From CAMLFJ01 sp035524955 (lineage in GTDB: Bacteria; Methylomirabilota; Methylomirabilia; Rokubacteriales; CSP1-6), in the NCBI GenBank assembly GCA_035524955.1, contig DATLFG010000105.1, positions 98,215-162,214 on the forward strand: a stretch of 64,000 bases of DNA, in the 5' to 3' direction. Of the stretch, positions 39,241-46,762 are shown piece after piece (position 1 is the first letter of the stretch; each line of letters opens with the position of its first letter). The position numbers and the translations under genes were made by a program. A model generated the notes under the pieces. It did no database searches. It saw only the letters and a list, made by a program, of their open reading frames with translations, and was not told the DNA's origin.

Positions 39241-39360
39241 ATGGGCACGTGTCCCAAGTGCAAGCTGCGCATCCGGAAGAACGGCAACCACGTCAAGCTG
39301 GGCTCGGTGTGGCGCCACAAGAAGTGCCCGAACTCCGGGCGCTCCGCGAAGAGCGCCTAG
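39241..39360 (+). CDS. Small zinc-ribbon-like protein (39 residues)
   Basis: A 39-residue basic protein starting MGTCPKCKLRIRKNG. Cys4 and Cys7 form a CxxC knuckle; His26 and Cys29 (RHKKC) could complete a zinc site, and His17 lies between. AGGAG sits about six bases before the ATG and a perfect TATAAT further upstream, so it is very likely expressed. It ends in a Ser/Lys tail. The size and basic charge suggest RNA, DNA or ribosome binding, but I recognise no named family. It lies 131 bases upstream of the serine protease on the same strand. Confidence 0.75.
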   Translation: MGTCPKCKLRIRKNGNHVKLGSVWRHKKCPNSGRSAKSA

Positions 39361-39491
39361 CTCTCCTTCCCCGGTCCCCCGCACCGCTCATCACCAAGCG
39401 CCTCACCGCCGCTCGTCAGGGTAGCCGAAACCGGGCGAAGGTGGGAAGAGCCGTCCACCGCATCCCGAACGCCCCGACGAGGAGGCCCGGC

Positions 39492-40520
39492 ATGACAGTC
39501 AAGATCATCGCGCTTCTCCTGCTCGTCACTCTCGTCTCGGTCGGGCGCCCGGCGCCCGCCGGGGCTCAGGCGGTGGGCGAAGTCTTCCGGAAGGTGAGCC
39601 CTTCCGTCGTGGTGATCCGCTCCAAGGGACGGGACGTATCCGTGTCCGGCCAGGTGCGCTTCGGAGAGATCGGCTCCGGCGTGCTCATCTCGGCCGACGG
39701 CAAGGTGATGACCGCGGCCCACGTCGTCCACGCGATGGACGAGATCAGCGTGGAGTTCATCGGGGGCGAGACCGTGCCGGCGCGGGTCGTCTCCTCCGAG
39801 CCTGCCGCCGACCTCTCGCTGCTCCAGCTCGATCGCGTGCCCGCGGGCGTCAAGGTCTCCCGGCTGGCCGATTCGCGCTCGGTCCGGGTGGGCGACCAGG
39901 TGCTGGTCGTGGGCGCGCCGTACGGGCTCGCCTACTCGCTGAGCGTCGGCTACGTCAGCGCCCGCTGGCCACCGAACAGCGTGTACCCGGCCTTCCCCCT
40001 GGCCGAGTTCTTCCAGACCGACGCCACCATCAACACCGGCAACTCCGGCGGCCCTCTCTTCAACCTGGCGGGTGACGTCATCGGGATCGTGAGCCACAAC
40101 ATCTCGAAGGGTGGAGGCAGCGAAGGGCTCGGCTTCGTGGTGACGATCAACACCGCCAAGGATCTCCTGCTCGCCCGGCGCTCGATCTGGACCGGGCTCG
40201 AGGGCCACACGCTGTCGGGCGACCTGGCCGCGATCTTCAACCTGCCCCAGCCCGAGGGCTTCCTGGTCAAGACGGTGGCCAAGGGCTCGCCCGCCGAGGA
40301 GGTGGGGATTCGCGGCGGGACCAGGACCGCCACGATCGACGGCCAGACGCTGGTGGTCGGCGGTGACGTCCTGCTCGCGGTGGACGGCATCCCCGCCGGG
40401 AACCTCGCCGACTACACCCGGATGCGGGAGCACCTGCAGAGGCTGGCCCCGGGCGCGACCATCACGGTGACCGTGCTGCGGGCCGGCCGCGTGCTGAACC
40501 TGGTCGGCAAGGCGCCCTGA
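39492..40520 (+). CDS. S1C trypsin-like serine protease with PDZ domain
   Basis: A 342-residue HtrA/DegP-type secreted protease. Signal peptide residues 1-26 end at AGAQA. The catalytic triad is His77 (TAAHVV), Asp107 (AADLSLLQ) and Ser185 (GNSGGPL). A single PDZ-like domain follows at about 235-342 (FLVKTVAKGSPAEEVGIRGG). GGAGG six bases before ATG 39492 supports the start; the longer frame to 39249 reads through the zinc-ribbon gene in another frame. It should act in periplasmic protein quality control. It is convergent with tRNA-Ala. Confidence 0.93.
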   Translation: MTVKIIALLLLVTLVSVGRPAPAGAQAVGEVFRKVSPSVVVIRSKGRDVSVSGQVRFGEIGSGVLISADGKVMTAAHVVHAMDEISVEFIGGETVPARVVSSEPAADLSLLQLDRVPAGVKVSRLADSRSVRVGDQVLVVGAPYGLAYSLSVGYVSARWPPNSVYPAFPLAEFFQTDATINTGNSGGPLFNLAGDVIGIVSHNISKGGGSEGLGFVVTINTAKDLLLARRSIWTGLEGHTLSGDLAAIFNLPQPEGFLVKTVAKGSPAEEVGIRGGTRTATIDGQTLVVGGDVLLAVDGIPAGNLADYTRMREHLQRLAPGATITVTVLRAGRVLNLVGKAP

Positions 40521-40551
40521 GCGCGGTACGTCCGGCGCCGAGAAGCACGAA

Positions 40552-40583
40552 AGGCCGGGGAGCAAGGCTGCTCCGTCCGGCCT
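40552..40583. terminator. Bidirectional hairpin between the protease and tRNA-Ala
   Basis: AGGCCGG and GGAGCA pair with TGCTCC and CCGGCCT around an AGGC loop, with a GT bulge, giving 13 base pairs. Only short T-runs follow, on the minus strand TTT, so it is a weak-to-moderate terminator for the tRNA and possibly the convergent protease mRNA. Confidence 0.6.
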
Positions 40584-40599
40584 CCCGAGATTGTCTACA

Positions 40600-40675
40600 T
40601 GGTGGAGGGTAAGGGAGTCGAACCCTCGACCTCGGCGTTGCGAACGCCGCGCTCTCCCAACTGAGCTAACCCCCC
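40600..40675 (-). tRNA. tRNA-Ala (anticodon CGC), CCA encoded
   Basis: The minus strand folds as a complete cloverleaf: acceptor GGGGGGT with ACCCTCC (one G-U), D stem GCTC/GAGC, anticodon stem CGGCG/CGCCG with loop TTCGCAA, T stem with loop TTCGACT, discriminator A and genomic CCA. Anticodon CGC reads the alanine codon GCG, abundant in this GC-rich genome. Confidence 0.97.
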
Positions 40676-40688
40676 GTCAGACCGGCCC

Positions 40689-40717
40689 ATTGTACTCGGG
40701 CGGTCTCCGTCCGACAA
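40689..40717 (-). promoter_or_regulatory. Sigma-70-type promoter of tRNA-Ala
   Basis: On the minus strand TTGTCG (40717-40712) and TACAAT (40694-40689) are exactly 17 bases apart, with the tRNA 5-prime end 13 bases after the -10. Matches are 4/6 and 5/6 to consensus. Confidence 0.75.
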
Positions 40718-40742
40718 GCCCGGCGAGGGGCCCCCGCGCGTT

Positions 40743-41552
40743 TCAGCTCCTGGGGGTCTGCGGATCGGCTCCGAAGGCGCGAAGGAGCGGTGTGAACAGA
40801 TCCAGCGGCAGCGGGAAGAAGGTCGTGGTGTTCCGCTCGGAGGCCACCTCCCGCATCGTCTGGAGATAGCGCAGCTGTACCGCGATCGGGAAGCGCATGA
40901 GCACCTCGGCGGCCTCGCCGAGCTTGGCGGCGGCCTGGAACTCGCCCTCCGCGTTGATCACCTTGGCGCGCCGCTCGCGCTCGGCCTCGGCCTGCTTGGA
41001 CATGGCGCGCTGCATGTCCTGCGGCAGGTCCACGTTCTTGACCTCCACCGCGGCCACCTTCACGCCCCAGGGGTTCGTGTGCTGGTCGATGATCCGGGTC
41101 AGCTCCTCGTTGATCTTCTCCCGCCCGGCCAGGAGGTCGTCCATCTCCTGCTGGCCCAGCACGCTCCGGAGCGTGGTCTGCGCCATCTGGGACGTGGCGT
41201 AGAGATAGTCCTCGACGCTGATGACCGCCTTGGCCGCGTCGAGGACGCGGAAGAAGATCACCGCGTTCACCTTCACCGAGACGTTGTCGCGCGTGATGAC
41301 GTCCTGGGGCGGCACGTCCATGGTGATCGTGCGCAGGCTCACCCGCACCATCTTGTCGATGAACGGGATGAGGAGCACCAGGCCCGGGCCGGTGCCGTCG
41401 CCGCCGGGATTGAAGATGGCAGTGGTGCGGCGGCCGAACCGGAAGATCACCCCCCGCTCGTACTCCCGCAGGATGCGGAACGACGAGAAGAAGATGTAGA
41501 GCAGGATCACCACCACCGGGATGATGCCGAAGAGGAGCTGGACGCCTTCCAT
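40743..41552 (-). CDS. Slipin (SPFH/Band 7 family membrane protein)
   Basis: A 269-residue stomatin-like protein. One membrane segment (about 5-23) is followed by the SPFH/Band 7 domain (about 27-190; EYERGVIFRFGR, VKVNAVIFFRV, TTLRSVLGQQEMDDLLAGRE) and a short coiled coil (KQAEAERERRAKVINAEGE). AGGAGG seven bases before ATG 41552 fixes the start. Slipins form large rings in membranes and are nearly always encoded beside an NfeD protein, as here, which may act as their protease partner. Confidence 0.93.
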   Translation of the reverse strand: MEGVQLLFGIIPVVVILLYIFFSSFRILREYERGVIFRFGRRTTAIFNPGGDGTGPGLVLLIPFIDKMVRVSLRTITMDVPPQDVITRDNVSVKVNAVIFFRVLDAAKAVISVEDYLYATSQMAQTTLRSVLGQQEMDDLLAGREKINEELTRIIDQHTNPWGVKVAAVEVKNVDLPQDMQRAMSKQAEAERERRAKVINAEGEFQAAAKLGEAAEVLMRFPIAVQLRYLQTMREVASERNTTTFFPLPLDLFTPLLRAFGADPQTPRS

Positions 41553-41572
41553 GTAGGGGCCTCCTGGGAGTG

Positions 41573-42889
41573 CTAGGGGCGCTGCGCCGATCTGGTGACC
41601 CTGAGCGTGAGGCCGTCGATGGCCGCGACCTGGACGGGTTCGCCCGCCGCCACGGTCCCGTCCTGGCTCACCGCGCGCCACAGCTCGCCGTCGATCATCA
41701 CCTGGCCCTCGGGCGCCAGCGCCGACCGGGCCACCCCGAGCCGCCCCACCATGGCGGACTCGCCGGTCACGGAGGGTCGGTAGAGCGCGCGGATGCCCAT
41801 GGACACCGCGAAGAAGACGAGCGCCGCGGTCGTTCCCACGGTAGGGAGGACCACGGACCAGGACAGCCGGACGCCGGTCGTCTCGGGCGCGTCGTAGAGC
41901 ATGAGGGAGCCGAGCAGCATGGCGATGACGCCGCCGATCGCGAGGACGCCGTGGCTCACCACCTTGATCTCGGCGATGAGCAGCACCACGCCGAAGAGGA
42001 TCAGCAGGAGGCCGGCCCAGTTCACCGGCAGGCTCTGGAAGGCGTAGAAGGCCAGGATCAGGCAGATGCCGCCGATGACACCGGGCAGGATCGCCCCGGG
42101 GTTGGACAGCTCGAAGAAGATGCCGAGCATGCCCGCCATCATCAGCAGGTAGGCGACGTTCGGGTCCGAGATCAACGCGAGGAACCGGTCGCGGAAGCGC
42201 ACCTCGATGACCGTGACCGGGGCGTCCCTGGTCGCGAGCGTGACGCGACCCTTCGTGGTCTTCACCACGCGGCCGTCGATCCTGGCGAGCAGATGCGGCA
42301 CGCTCTCGGCCACCAGGTCCACCACCTTGAGCTTGACCGCCTCCCGCTCGGTGGCCGAGACCGACGAGCGCACCGCCTTCTCGGCCCACTCCGCGTTGCG
42401 CCCCCGCTCGGTGGCGATCGAGCGCACGAACGCGGCCGCGTCGTTCGCGACCTTCTTGAGCATCTCCTTGTCCCCGCCGCCGCCGACCGCCACCGGGTGC
42501 GCGGCCCCGATATTGGTGGCGGGAGCCATCGCGGCCACGTGCGCGGCCATCGTGACGAAGACCCCCGCGGAGGCGGCGCGGGCGCCGGTGGGAGCCACGT
42601 AGACGATCACCGGGATCGGCGAGCCCAGGATGCTCTGCACCATCGACCGCATGGACCGCTCGAGCCCGCCCGGCGTGTTGAGCTGCACGACCAGCGCCTG
42701 GGCGCCCTCGGCCTGCGCCCGCTCGATCGCGCCCGCGAGCAGGCGGACCGTGACCGGGGTGATGGCGGAGTCCAGCTCGATCAGCGAGACGGGCGTCGCC
42801 GCGGAGGCCGGGCCGTCGATCGAGAGCAGCGCGGTGGAGGCCAGGAGGATGGCGGCGGCGAGGAGAGGCCGGTGCATGGCCGATCTCAC
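41573..42889 (-). CDS. NfeD-family membrane serine protease
   Basis: A 438-residue long-form NfeD. A signal peptide (about 1-30) precedes a ClpP-class protease domain with the nucleophile in AASAG (Ser107) and lysines near 141-146. A membrane region of four to five helices (about 235-355) and a C-terminal OB-fold NfeD domain (about 375-435) follow. The long form with protease domain is known to cleave stomatin in archaea. GTG 42889 is used; ATG 42877, four residues later, is equally possible. It lies 20 bases upstream of slipin. Confidence 0.92.
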   Translation of the reverse strand: MRSAMHRPLLAAAILLASTALLSIDGPASAATPVSLIELDSAITPVTVRLLAGAIERAQAEGAQALVVQLNTPGGLERSMRSMVQSILGSPIPVIVYVAPTGARAASAGVFVTMAAHVAAMAPATNIGAAHPVAVGGGGDKEMLKKVANDAAAFVRSIATERGRNAEWAEKAVRSSVSATEREAVKLKVVDLVAESVPHLLARIDGRVVKTTKGRVTLATRDAPVTVIEVRFRDRFLALISDPNVAYLLMMAGMLGIFFELSNPGAILPGVIGGICLILAFYAFQSLPVNWAGLLLILFGVVLLIAEIKVVSHGVLAIGGVIAMLLGSLMLYDAPETTGVRLSWSVVLPTVGTTAALVFFAVSMGIRALYRPSVTGESAMVGRLGVARSALAPEGQVMIDGELWRAVSQDGTVAAGEPVQVAAIDGLTLRVTRSAQRP

Positions 42890-42917
42890 GCCGTCATCTT
42901 AGCACGCGGCGAGACGC

Positions 42918-43868
42918 CTAACGGGCGAGGGCGACCACCGAGAGCAGCTCGAAGAGCAGGTTCGCCGCGAGCACGCCGGTGATGGCGCCGGGCCCGTCGT
43001 ATGGCGGCGAGACCTCGACGATGTCGGCCCCGGCCAGCTCGAGCCCGCGCAGCCCGCGCACCAGGCCGAGGGCCTCGTAGGAGGTCAGCCCGCCGGCCTC
43101 GGGCGTCCCCGTCCCTGGCGCGTAGGCCGGATCGCACGCGTCCACGTCGAAGGAGACGTAGACGGGCCCGCCGGCCAGGCGCCGCAGTCGCTCGACCACG
43201 GGCGCGACCCCGCGCTCCTTGACGTCCTCGATGCGGATCACCTCGAAGGCGTGCTCGCGGTGGAAGTCGAAGTCCTCGGGGCCGTAGAGCGGGCCGCGGA
43301 TGCCCACCTGGATGGAGCGCGCGCCGTCGATCAGCCCCTCCTCCATCGCCCGGCGGAACGTGCTGCCGTGGTAGTAGGGCAGGCCGAAGTAGCGGTCCCA
43401 AGTGTCCGGGTGGGCGTCGAAGTGCACGAGCCCGAGGCGACCGTGGCGTCTCGCGAGTGCGCGCAGCACCGCCAGGGTTACGGTGTGATCGCCGCCCACG
43501 CAGAGCGGGACCGCGCCCGCCTCCACCACGGGCGCCAGCGTCCGTTCGATGGCCGCAAAGGTCGCCTCGATGGAAACCGGCACCGCGTCCACGTCGCCGC
43601 AGTCGGCGACCCGGAGCCGCTCGAAGGGATGCACGCGGAGGGCCGAGTTCCAGGGCCGGATCAGCGAGGATTGCTCGCGCACGTGGCGCGGGCCCATGCG
43701 CGCGCCCGAGCGGTAGGAGCAGCCACCGTCGAAGGGGATGCCGCAGAGGGCCACGTCGAGCGCCGCCGGCGATGGGACGTGCGGCAGGCGCATGAACGTG
43801 GCCGGCTGCGCGAAGCGGGGAGACGCGAAGCCGTCGTGCGGTTTCGGATGCTCCGGGGACGCGGCCAT
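42918..43868 (-). CDS. Agmatinase / arginase family ureohydrolase
   Basis: A 316-residue ureohydrolase with the binuclear-manganese motifs GGDHT, HFDAHPDTWD and SFDVDACDPAYAPGTGTPE. The N-terminus GIPFDGGCSYRSGARMGPRHVR is characteristic of agmatinase-like members. It would release urea from agmatine or a related guanidino compound, but the exact substrate cannot be assigned; guanidinobutyrase, guanidinopropionase and formimidoylglutamase share these motifs. It is 25 bases downstream of the sufS gene. Confidence 0.88.
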   Translation of the reverse strand: MAASPEHPKPHDGFASPRFAQPATFMRLPHVPSPAALDVALCGIPFDGGCSYRSGARMGPRHVREQSSLIRPWNSALRVHPFERLRVADCGDVDAVPVSIEATFAAIERTLAPVVEAGAVPLCVGGDHTVTLAVLRALARRHGRLGLVHFDAHPDTWDRYFGLPYYHGSTFRRAMEEGLIDGARSIQVGIRGPLYGPEDFDFHREHAFEVIRIEDVKERGVAPVVERLRRLAGGPVYVSFDVDACDPAYAPGTGTPEAGGLTSYEALGLVRGLRGLELAGADIVEVSPPYDGPGAITGVLAANLLFELLSVVALAR

Positions 43869-43893
43869 GGCCGGTGGGGGCCGCCGACCGCGA

Positions 43894-45111
43894 CTAGAGC
43901 TGGCTGCGCAGCGTCGCCACCGCCGCGGCCAGCCGGTCGATCTCGCCCGCCGTGGTGTGAACCGAGAAGCTCGCGCGCAGGGTGCCCGCGACGCCGAGGC
44001 ACCGCATCAGCGGCTGGGCGCAGTGAAACCCCGCGCGCACCGCGATGCCCTGCTGGTCGAGCAGCGCGGCGCCGTCGTGGGGGTGCAGCCCCTCCACGTT
44101 GAAGGCCACCACCGCGCCCTTCATCTCGGGGTTGCGCGGGCCGTAGATCGTGACCCCGGGAATCTGCGCGAGCCCGTTCAGGCAGCGAGCGACCAAGGCC
44201 TGCTCGTGGGCCAGCACACTGCTCATGCCGAGCTTGCCGAGGTACTCGCAGGCCGCGTGCAGCCCCTCCGCCTCCGCGATCGGGGGCGTGCCCGGCTCGA
44301 AGCGCCACGGGAGATCGTTCCACTGCGCGCGGTCGATCCAGACCTCCTTGATCATCTCGCCGCCGCCCCAGGCGGGCTCGAGCCGGTCCAGCACCTCGCG
44401 GCGCCCGTACAGCACCCCGATGCCGGTAGGCCCGAGCATCTTGTGGCCGGAGAAGGCGTAGAAATCGGCGCCGATCGCGTGCAGGTCGAGCGGGAGATGC
44501 GGCACCGCCTGGGCGCCGTCGAGCAGCACCAAGGCCCCGGCTCGATGCGCGCGCTCCACGATGTGGATGACCGGGTTGATGGTGCCGAGCACGTTGGAGA
44601 CGTGGGCGACGGCGACCATCCGCGTGCGCGCCGAGAGCAGGCGGTCGAAGGCCTCGAGGTCGAGATAGCCCTCCCCGACCACCGGGATCGCGCGCAGCAG
44701 CGCGCCCCGGTCGCGGCAGGCCATCTGCCACGGGATCAGGTTCGAGTGGTGCTCGAGCTCGCTGACGATAATCTCGTCGCCCGCCTTCAGGGTTCGCCCC
44801 ACCGCCTGGGCCACCAGGTTGATCCCCTCGGTGGTGCCGCGCGTGAAGATGATCTCCTCGCGGCTCCCGGCGCCCACGAAGGCGCGCACCGCGTCCCGCG
44901 CCGCCTCGTACCGCTCGGTGGCCTCCTCGCCCAGGGTGTGGATGGAGCGGTGCACGTTGGCGTGGCTCGTCTCGTAGTAACGCGAGATGGCCTCGATCAC
45001 CGCGAGCGGTTTCTGGCTGGAGGCGGCCGAGTCGAGGTAGACGAGCGGATGGCCGTTCACCACCCGGGAGAGGATCGGAAAGTCGCGGCGGGTCTTCTCG
45101 CCCAGGGTCAT
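43894..45111 (-). CDS. sufS: Cysteine desulfurase, SufS type
   Basis: A 405-residue PLP-dependent group II cysteine desulfurase. PLP lysine lies in SGHKMLGPTG; the persulfide cysteine is Cys364 in RAGFHCAQPLM, where F replaces the usual H. The opening is RRDFPILSRVVNGHPLVYLDSAASSQKP. ATG 45111 overlaps the SufU-like stop (ATGA). It makes sulfide equivalents for Fe-S clusters or other uses. Its location at the end of a molybdenum-hydroxylase operon, without other suf genes, suggests a dedicated role, possibly sulfuration of the molybdenum cofactor; this is inference. Confidence 0.92.
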   Translation of the reverse strand: MTLGEKTRRDFPILSRVVNGHPLVYLDSAASSQKPLAVIEAISRYYETSHANVHRSIHTLGEEATERYEAARDAVRAFVGAGSREEIIFTRGTTEGINLVAQAVGRTLKAGDEIIVSELEHHSNLIPWQMACRDRGALLRAIPVVGEGYLDLEAFDRLLSARTRMVAVAHVSNVLGTINPVIHIVERAHRAGALVLLDGAQAVPHLPLDLHAIGADFYAFSGHKMLGPTGIGVLYGRREVLDRLEPAWGGGEMIKEVWIDRAQWNDLPWRFEPGTPPIAEAEGLHAACEYLGKLGMSSVLAHEQALVARCLNGLAQIPGVTIYGPRNPEMKGAVVAFNVEGLHPHDGAALLDQQGIAVRAGFHCAQPLMRCLGVAGTLRASFSVHTTAGEIDRLAAAVATLRSQL

Positions 45112-45482
45112 CGCGTCACCTCGTGACCGCTGAGGGCCTCCTGCAGGACACTCAGCGGGAGCGTCACGCACTTCATCCGTGACGGTCGGATATCGGAGTC
45201 GAGCCGCTCCAGCAGGCTCGCGGGTGTCTGGGTCCGCGCGAAATCCACCGGCTGGCCGAGCGCGGCTTCGAGCAGCAGATCGGCGGAGGCCGCGCAGATC
45301 GCGCAGCAGTCGCCGGTCCAGCGAGCCTCGGCCAGGCGTCCGTCGGTGAGGCGGCCCTGGATGCGCACGCGGTCGCCGCAGAGCGGGTTCACGTCCTCGT
45401 GGGCCACGTCCGGGCGCTCGATCGCGCCGCGGAACCGCGGCCGGCGGAAGCGCTCCCGGATCACGCCGCTGTAGAGCGCCAT
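45108..45482 (-). CDS. sufU: SufU-like iron-sulfur assembly / sulfur-transfer protein
   Basis: A 124-residue IscU/SufU-fold protein beginning MALYSGVIRERFRRPRFRG. The zinc or cluster ligands are Cys35 and Asp37 (NPLCGDRV), Cys60 (GDCCAIC) and Cys105 (RMKCVTLPL), the C-D-C-C pattern of SufU. Cys63 stands where serine is usual. SufU in firmicutes is a zinc sulfurtransferase that accepts persulfide from SufS, which is the next gene. The ATG at 45482 lies two bases past the stop of the molybdopterin-binding gene, so it is in the same operon. It is shorter than Bacillus SufU by about 20 residues. Confidence 0.87.
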   Translation of the reverse strand: MALYSGVIRERFRRPRFRGAIERPDVAHEDVNPLCGDRVRIQGRLTDGRLAEARWTGDCCAICAASADLLLEAALGQPVDFARTQTPASLLERLDSDIRPSRMKCVTLPLSVLQEALSGHEVTR

Positions 45483-45483
45483 G

Positions 45484-46527
45484 CTACGAAGACAGCTCGC
45501 CGCGCGCCCCGGTCTTGCGGTAGGGCGGGAAGCGGTAGGCGCTGTCGCGCGAGAGCAGGCCGCCGTGGCCGAGCGCGGCGATCTCGGCCGCTCCCGTCGG
45601 GAGCCCGGCCAGGATGCGCGGCAGCACCAGGTCGAACGTGGTCGCCTGCGAAAACATCCCACAGGCGGGCATGCCGAGCACCGGGTGCCCCCGGACCTCC
45701 GCGATCCACAGCAGGCTCCCCGGATGGGCCGGCGCGCCGTGCCGGATCATGCGGCCGCCCAGGAGCTCGAGCCCCGCGAAGACGGGATCCAGCGGGTCGA
45801 GCGAGCCGGCGCCCGCCGCGATCAGGATGTCGGCGCCGGCGGCCAGCAGGCTCTCCATCAGGGCGGCGACCGCGGCGGCGTCCCCCGCCGCGTAGCGCAC
45901 CGGCAGGAGGCGCGAGCCGAACCAGTCCACCTTCTCGGCCAGGGACGATTCGAAGCGCTGGCGCTGCGGCGGGGCGAGGCTCTCGCGGCTCAGCGCGGCG
46001 AGCACGCGGGGCTGGAAGGGTTTCACCGAGACGAGCCCACCCGCGGCCGCCGCGCGGCTCTCCGCGTCCTTCACGAGCCGCTCCGGGATGGCCAGCGGGG
46101 TGATCTTGGCACGGGCCACCGGCTCGCCGGACTCCACCGGCTGCAGATCGTAGAGCGTGAAGACCGACATGCCCTCGAGGCCGTTGACCGCCGCCACCGC
46201 GGGCGCGTTGACGCCGACGAGGCCGCGCCGCTGCGCCGCGAGCGTCCACTGTCCGCCGGTGTAGCCCTTGACCTCCACGTTGGGGCCGCACGCGGCGGCG
46301 GCCAGGCGCGAGCCGGCCGGCTCCTCGTGCACGTCGCCCGGCTCCAGCTCGAGCAGGTGCACCTCCTGCCACGGCAGCGTGAGCAGCCGCGCGGCGGCGG
46401 CCGCGTCGAGCGCCTGCCCCTTGGCGATGGCCACCTTCCCGGCCTGGTCGCGCACGTCATGGCAGGCGATGAGTCGCTCGAGGGCGTCGGGGGTCGCGCC
46501 CGCATGCTGGATGGCGACGGCCTTCAT
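45484..46527 (-). CDS. Molybdopterin-binding domain protein of the cox/xdh accessory type
   Basis: A 347-residue protein with a MoaB/Mog-type molybdopterin-binding domain in its C-terminal half: ADILIAAGAGSLDPLDPVFAGLELLGG, HGAPAHPGSLLWIAEV and VLGMPACGMFSQATTFDLVLPR. The usual MoeA glycine-rich TGGxS motif is changed to AGAGSLD. The N-terminal half (GKVAIAKGQALDAAAAARLL) resembles the helical part of such accessory proteins rather than full MoeA. It probably handles molybdenum cofactor for the Cox-like enzyme. A 235-base gap full of short tandem repeats separates it from xdhC. Confidence 0.82.
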   Translation of the reverse strand: MKAVAIQHAGATPDALERLIACHDVRDQAGKVAIAKGQALDAAAAARLLTLPWQEVHLLELEPGDVHEEPAGSRLAAAACGPNVEVKGYTGGQWTLAAQRRGLVGVNAPAVAAVNGLEGMSVFTLYDLQPVESGEPVARAKITPLAIPERLVKDAESRAAAAGGLVSVKPFQPRVLAALSRESLAPPQRQRFESSLAEKVDWFGSRLLPVRYAAGDAAAVAALMESLLAAGADILIAAGAGSLDPLDPVFAGLELLGGRMIRHGAPAHPGSLLWIAEVRGHPVLGMPACGMFSQATTFDLVLPRILAGLPTGAAEIAALGHGGLLSRDSAYRFPPYRKTGARGELSS

Positions 46528-46532
46528 CGGCT

Positions 46533-46624
46533 GGCGGTCATCCGCTCGCGGTGCCGGCGGTCATCGGTTCGCGGCATCGGCGGTCGTCCGTTCGGGGCAC
46601 TGGCGGTCATCCGTTCGCGCTAAT
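46533..46624. repeat. Four tandem copies of a 23-base repeat
   Basis: Copies start at 46533, 46556, 46579 and 46602, each beginning GGCGGTCRTC and holding a CGYTCG core (for example GGCGGTCATCCGTTCGCG). Copies differ at several positions, so the array is degenerate. It lies five bases upstream of the molybdopterin-binding gene, in the position of its leader. Confidence 0.9.
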
Positions 46625-46716
46625 GCATTGTTCTGATTGGGGGGGAGCGGCGCCGCTCCTCCCCCAAGCCCCCCCACCACATTCATCATTCGTCTGTCCT
46701 CATCATTCGTCATTCG

Positions 46717-46749
46717 CCTCTTCTTCACCTCTTCTTCACCTCTTCTTAT
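46717..46749. repeat. Three tandem copies of an 11-base repeat after xdhC
   Basis: CCTCTTCTTCA occurs at 46717, 46728 and 46739 (last copy ends AT). Just upstream (46681-46716) is a run of ATCATTCGTC-like units. Together with the 23-base array they fill most of the gap between xdhC and the molybdopterin-binding gene, with visibly lower GC than the genes. Confidence 0.85.
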
Positions 46750-46762
46750 CCATCTGGCGCGG

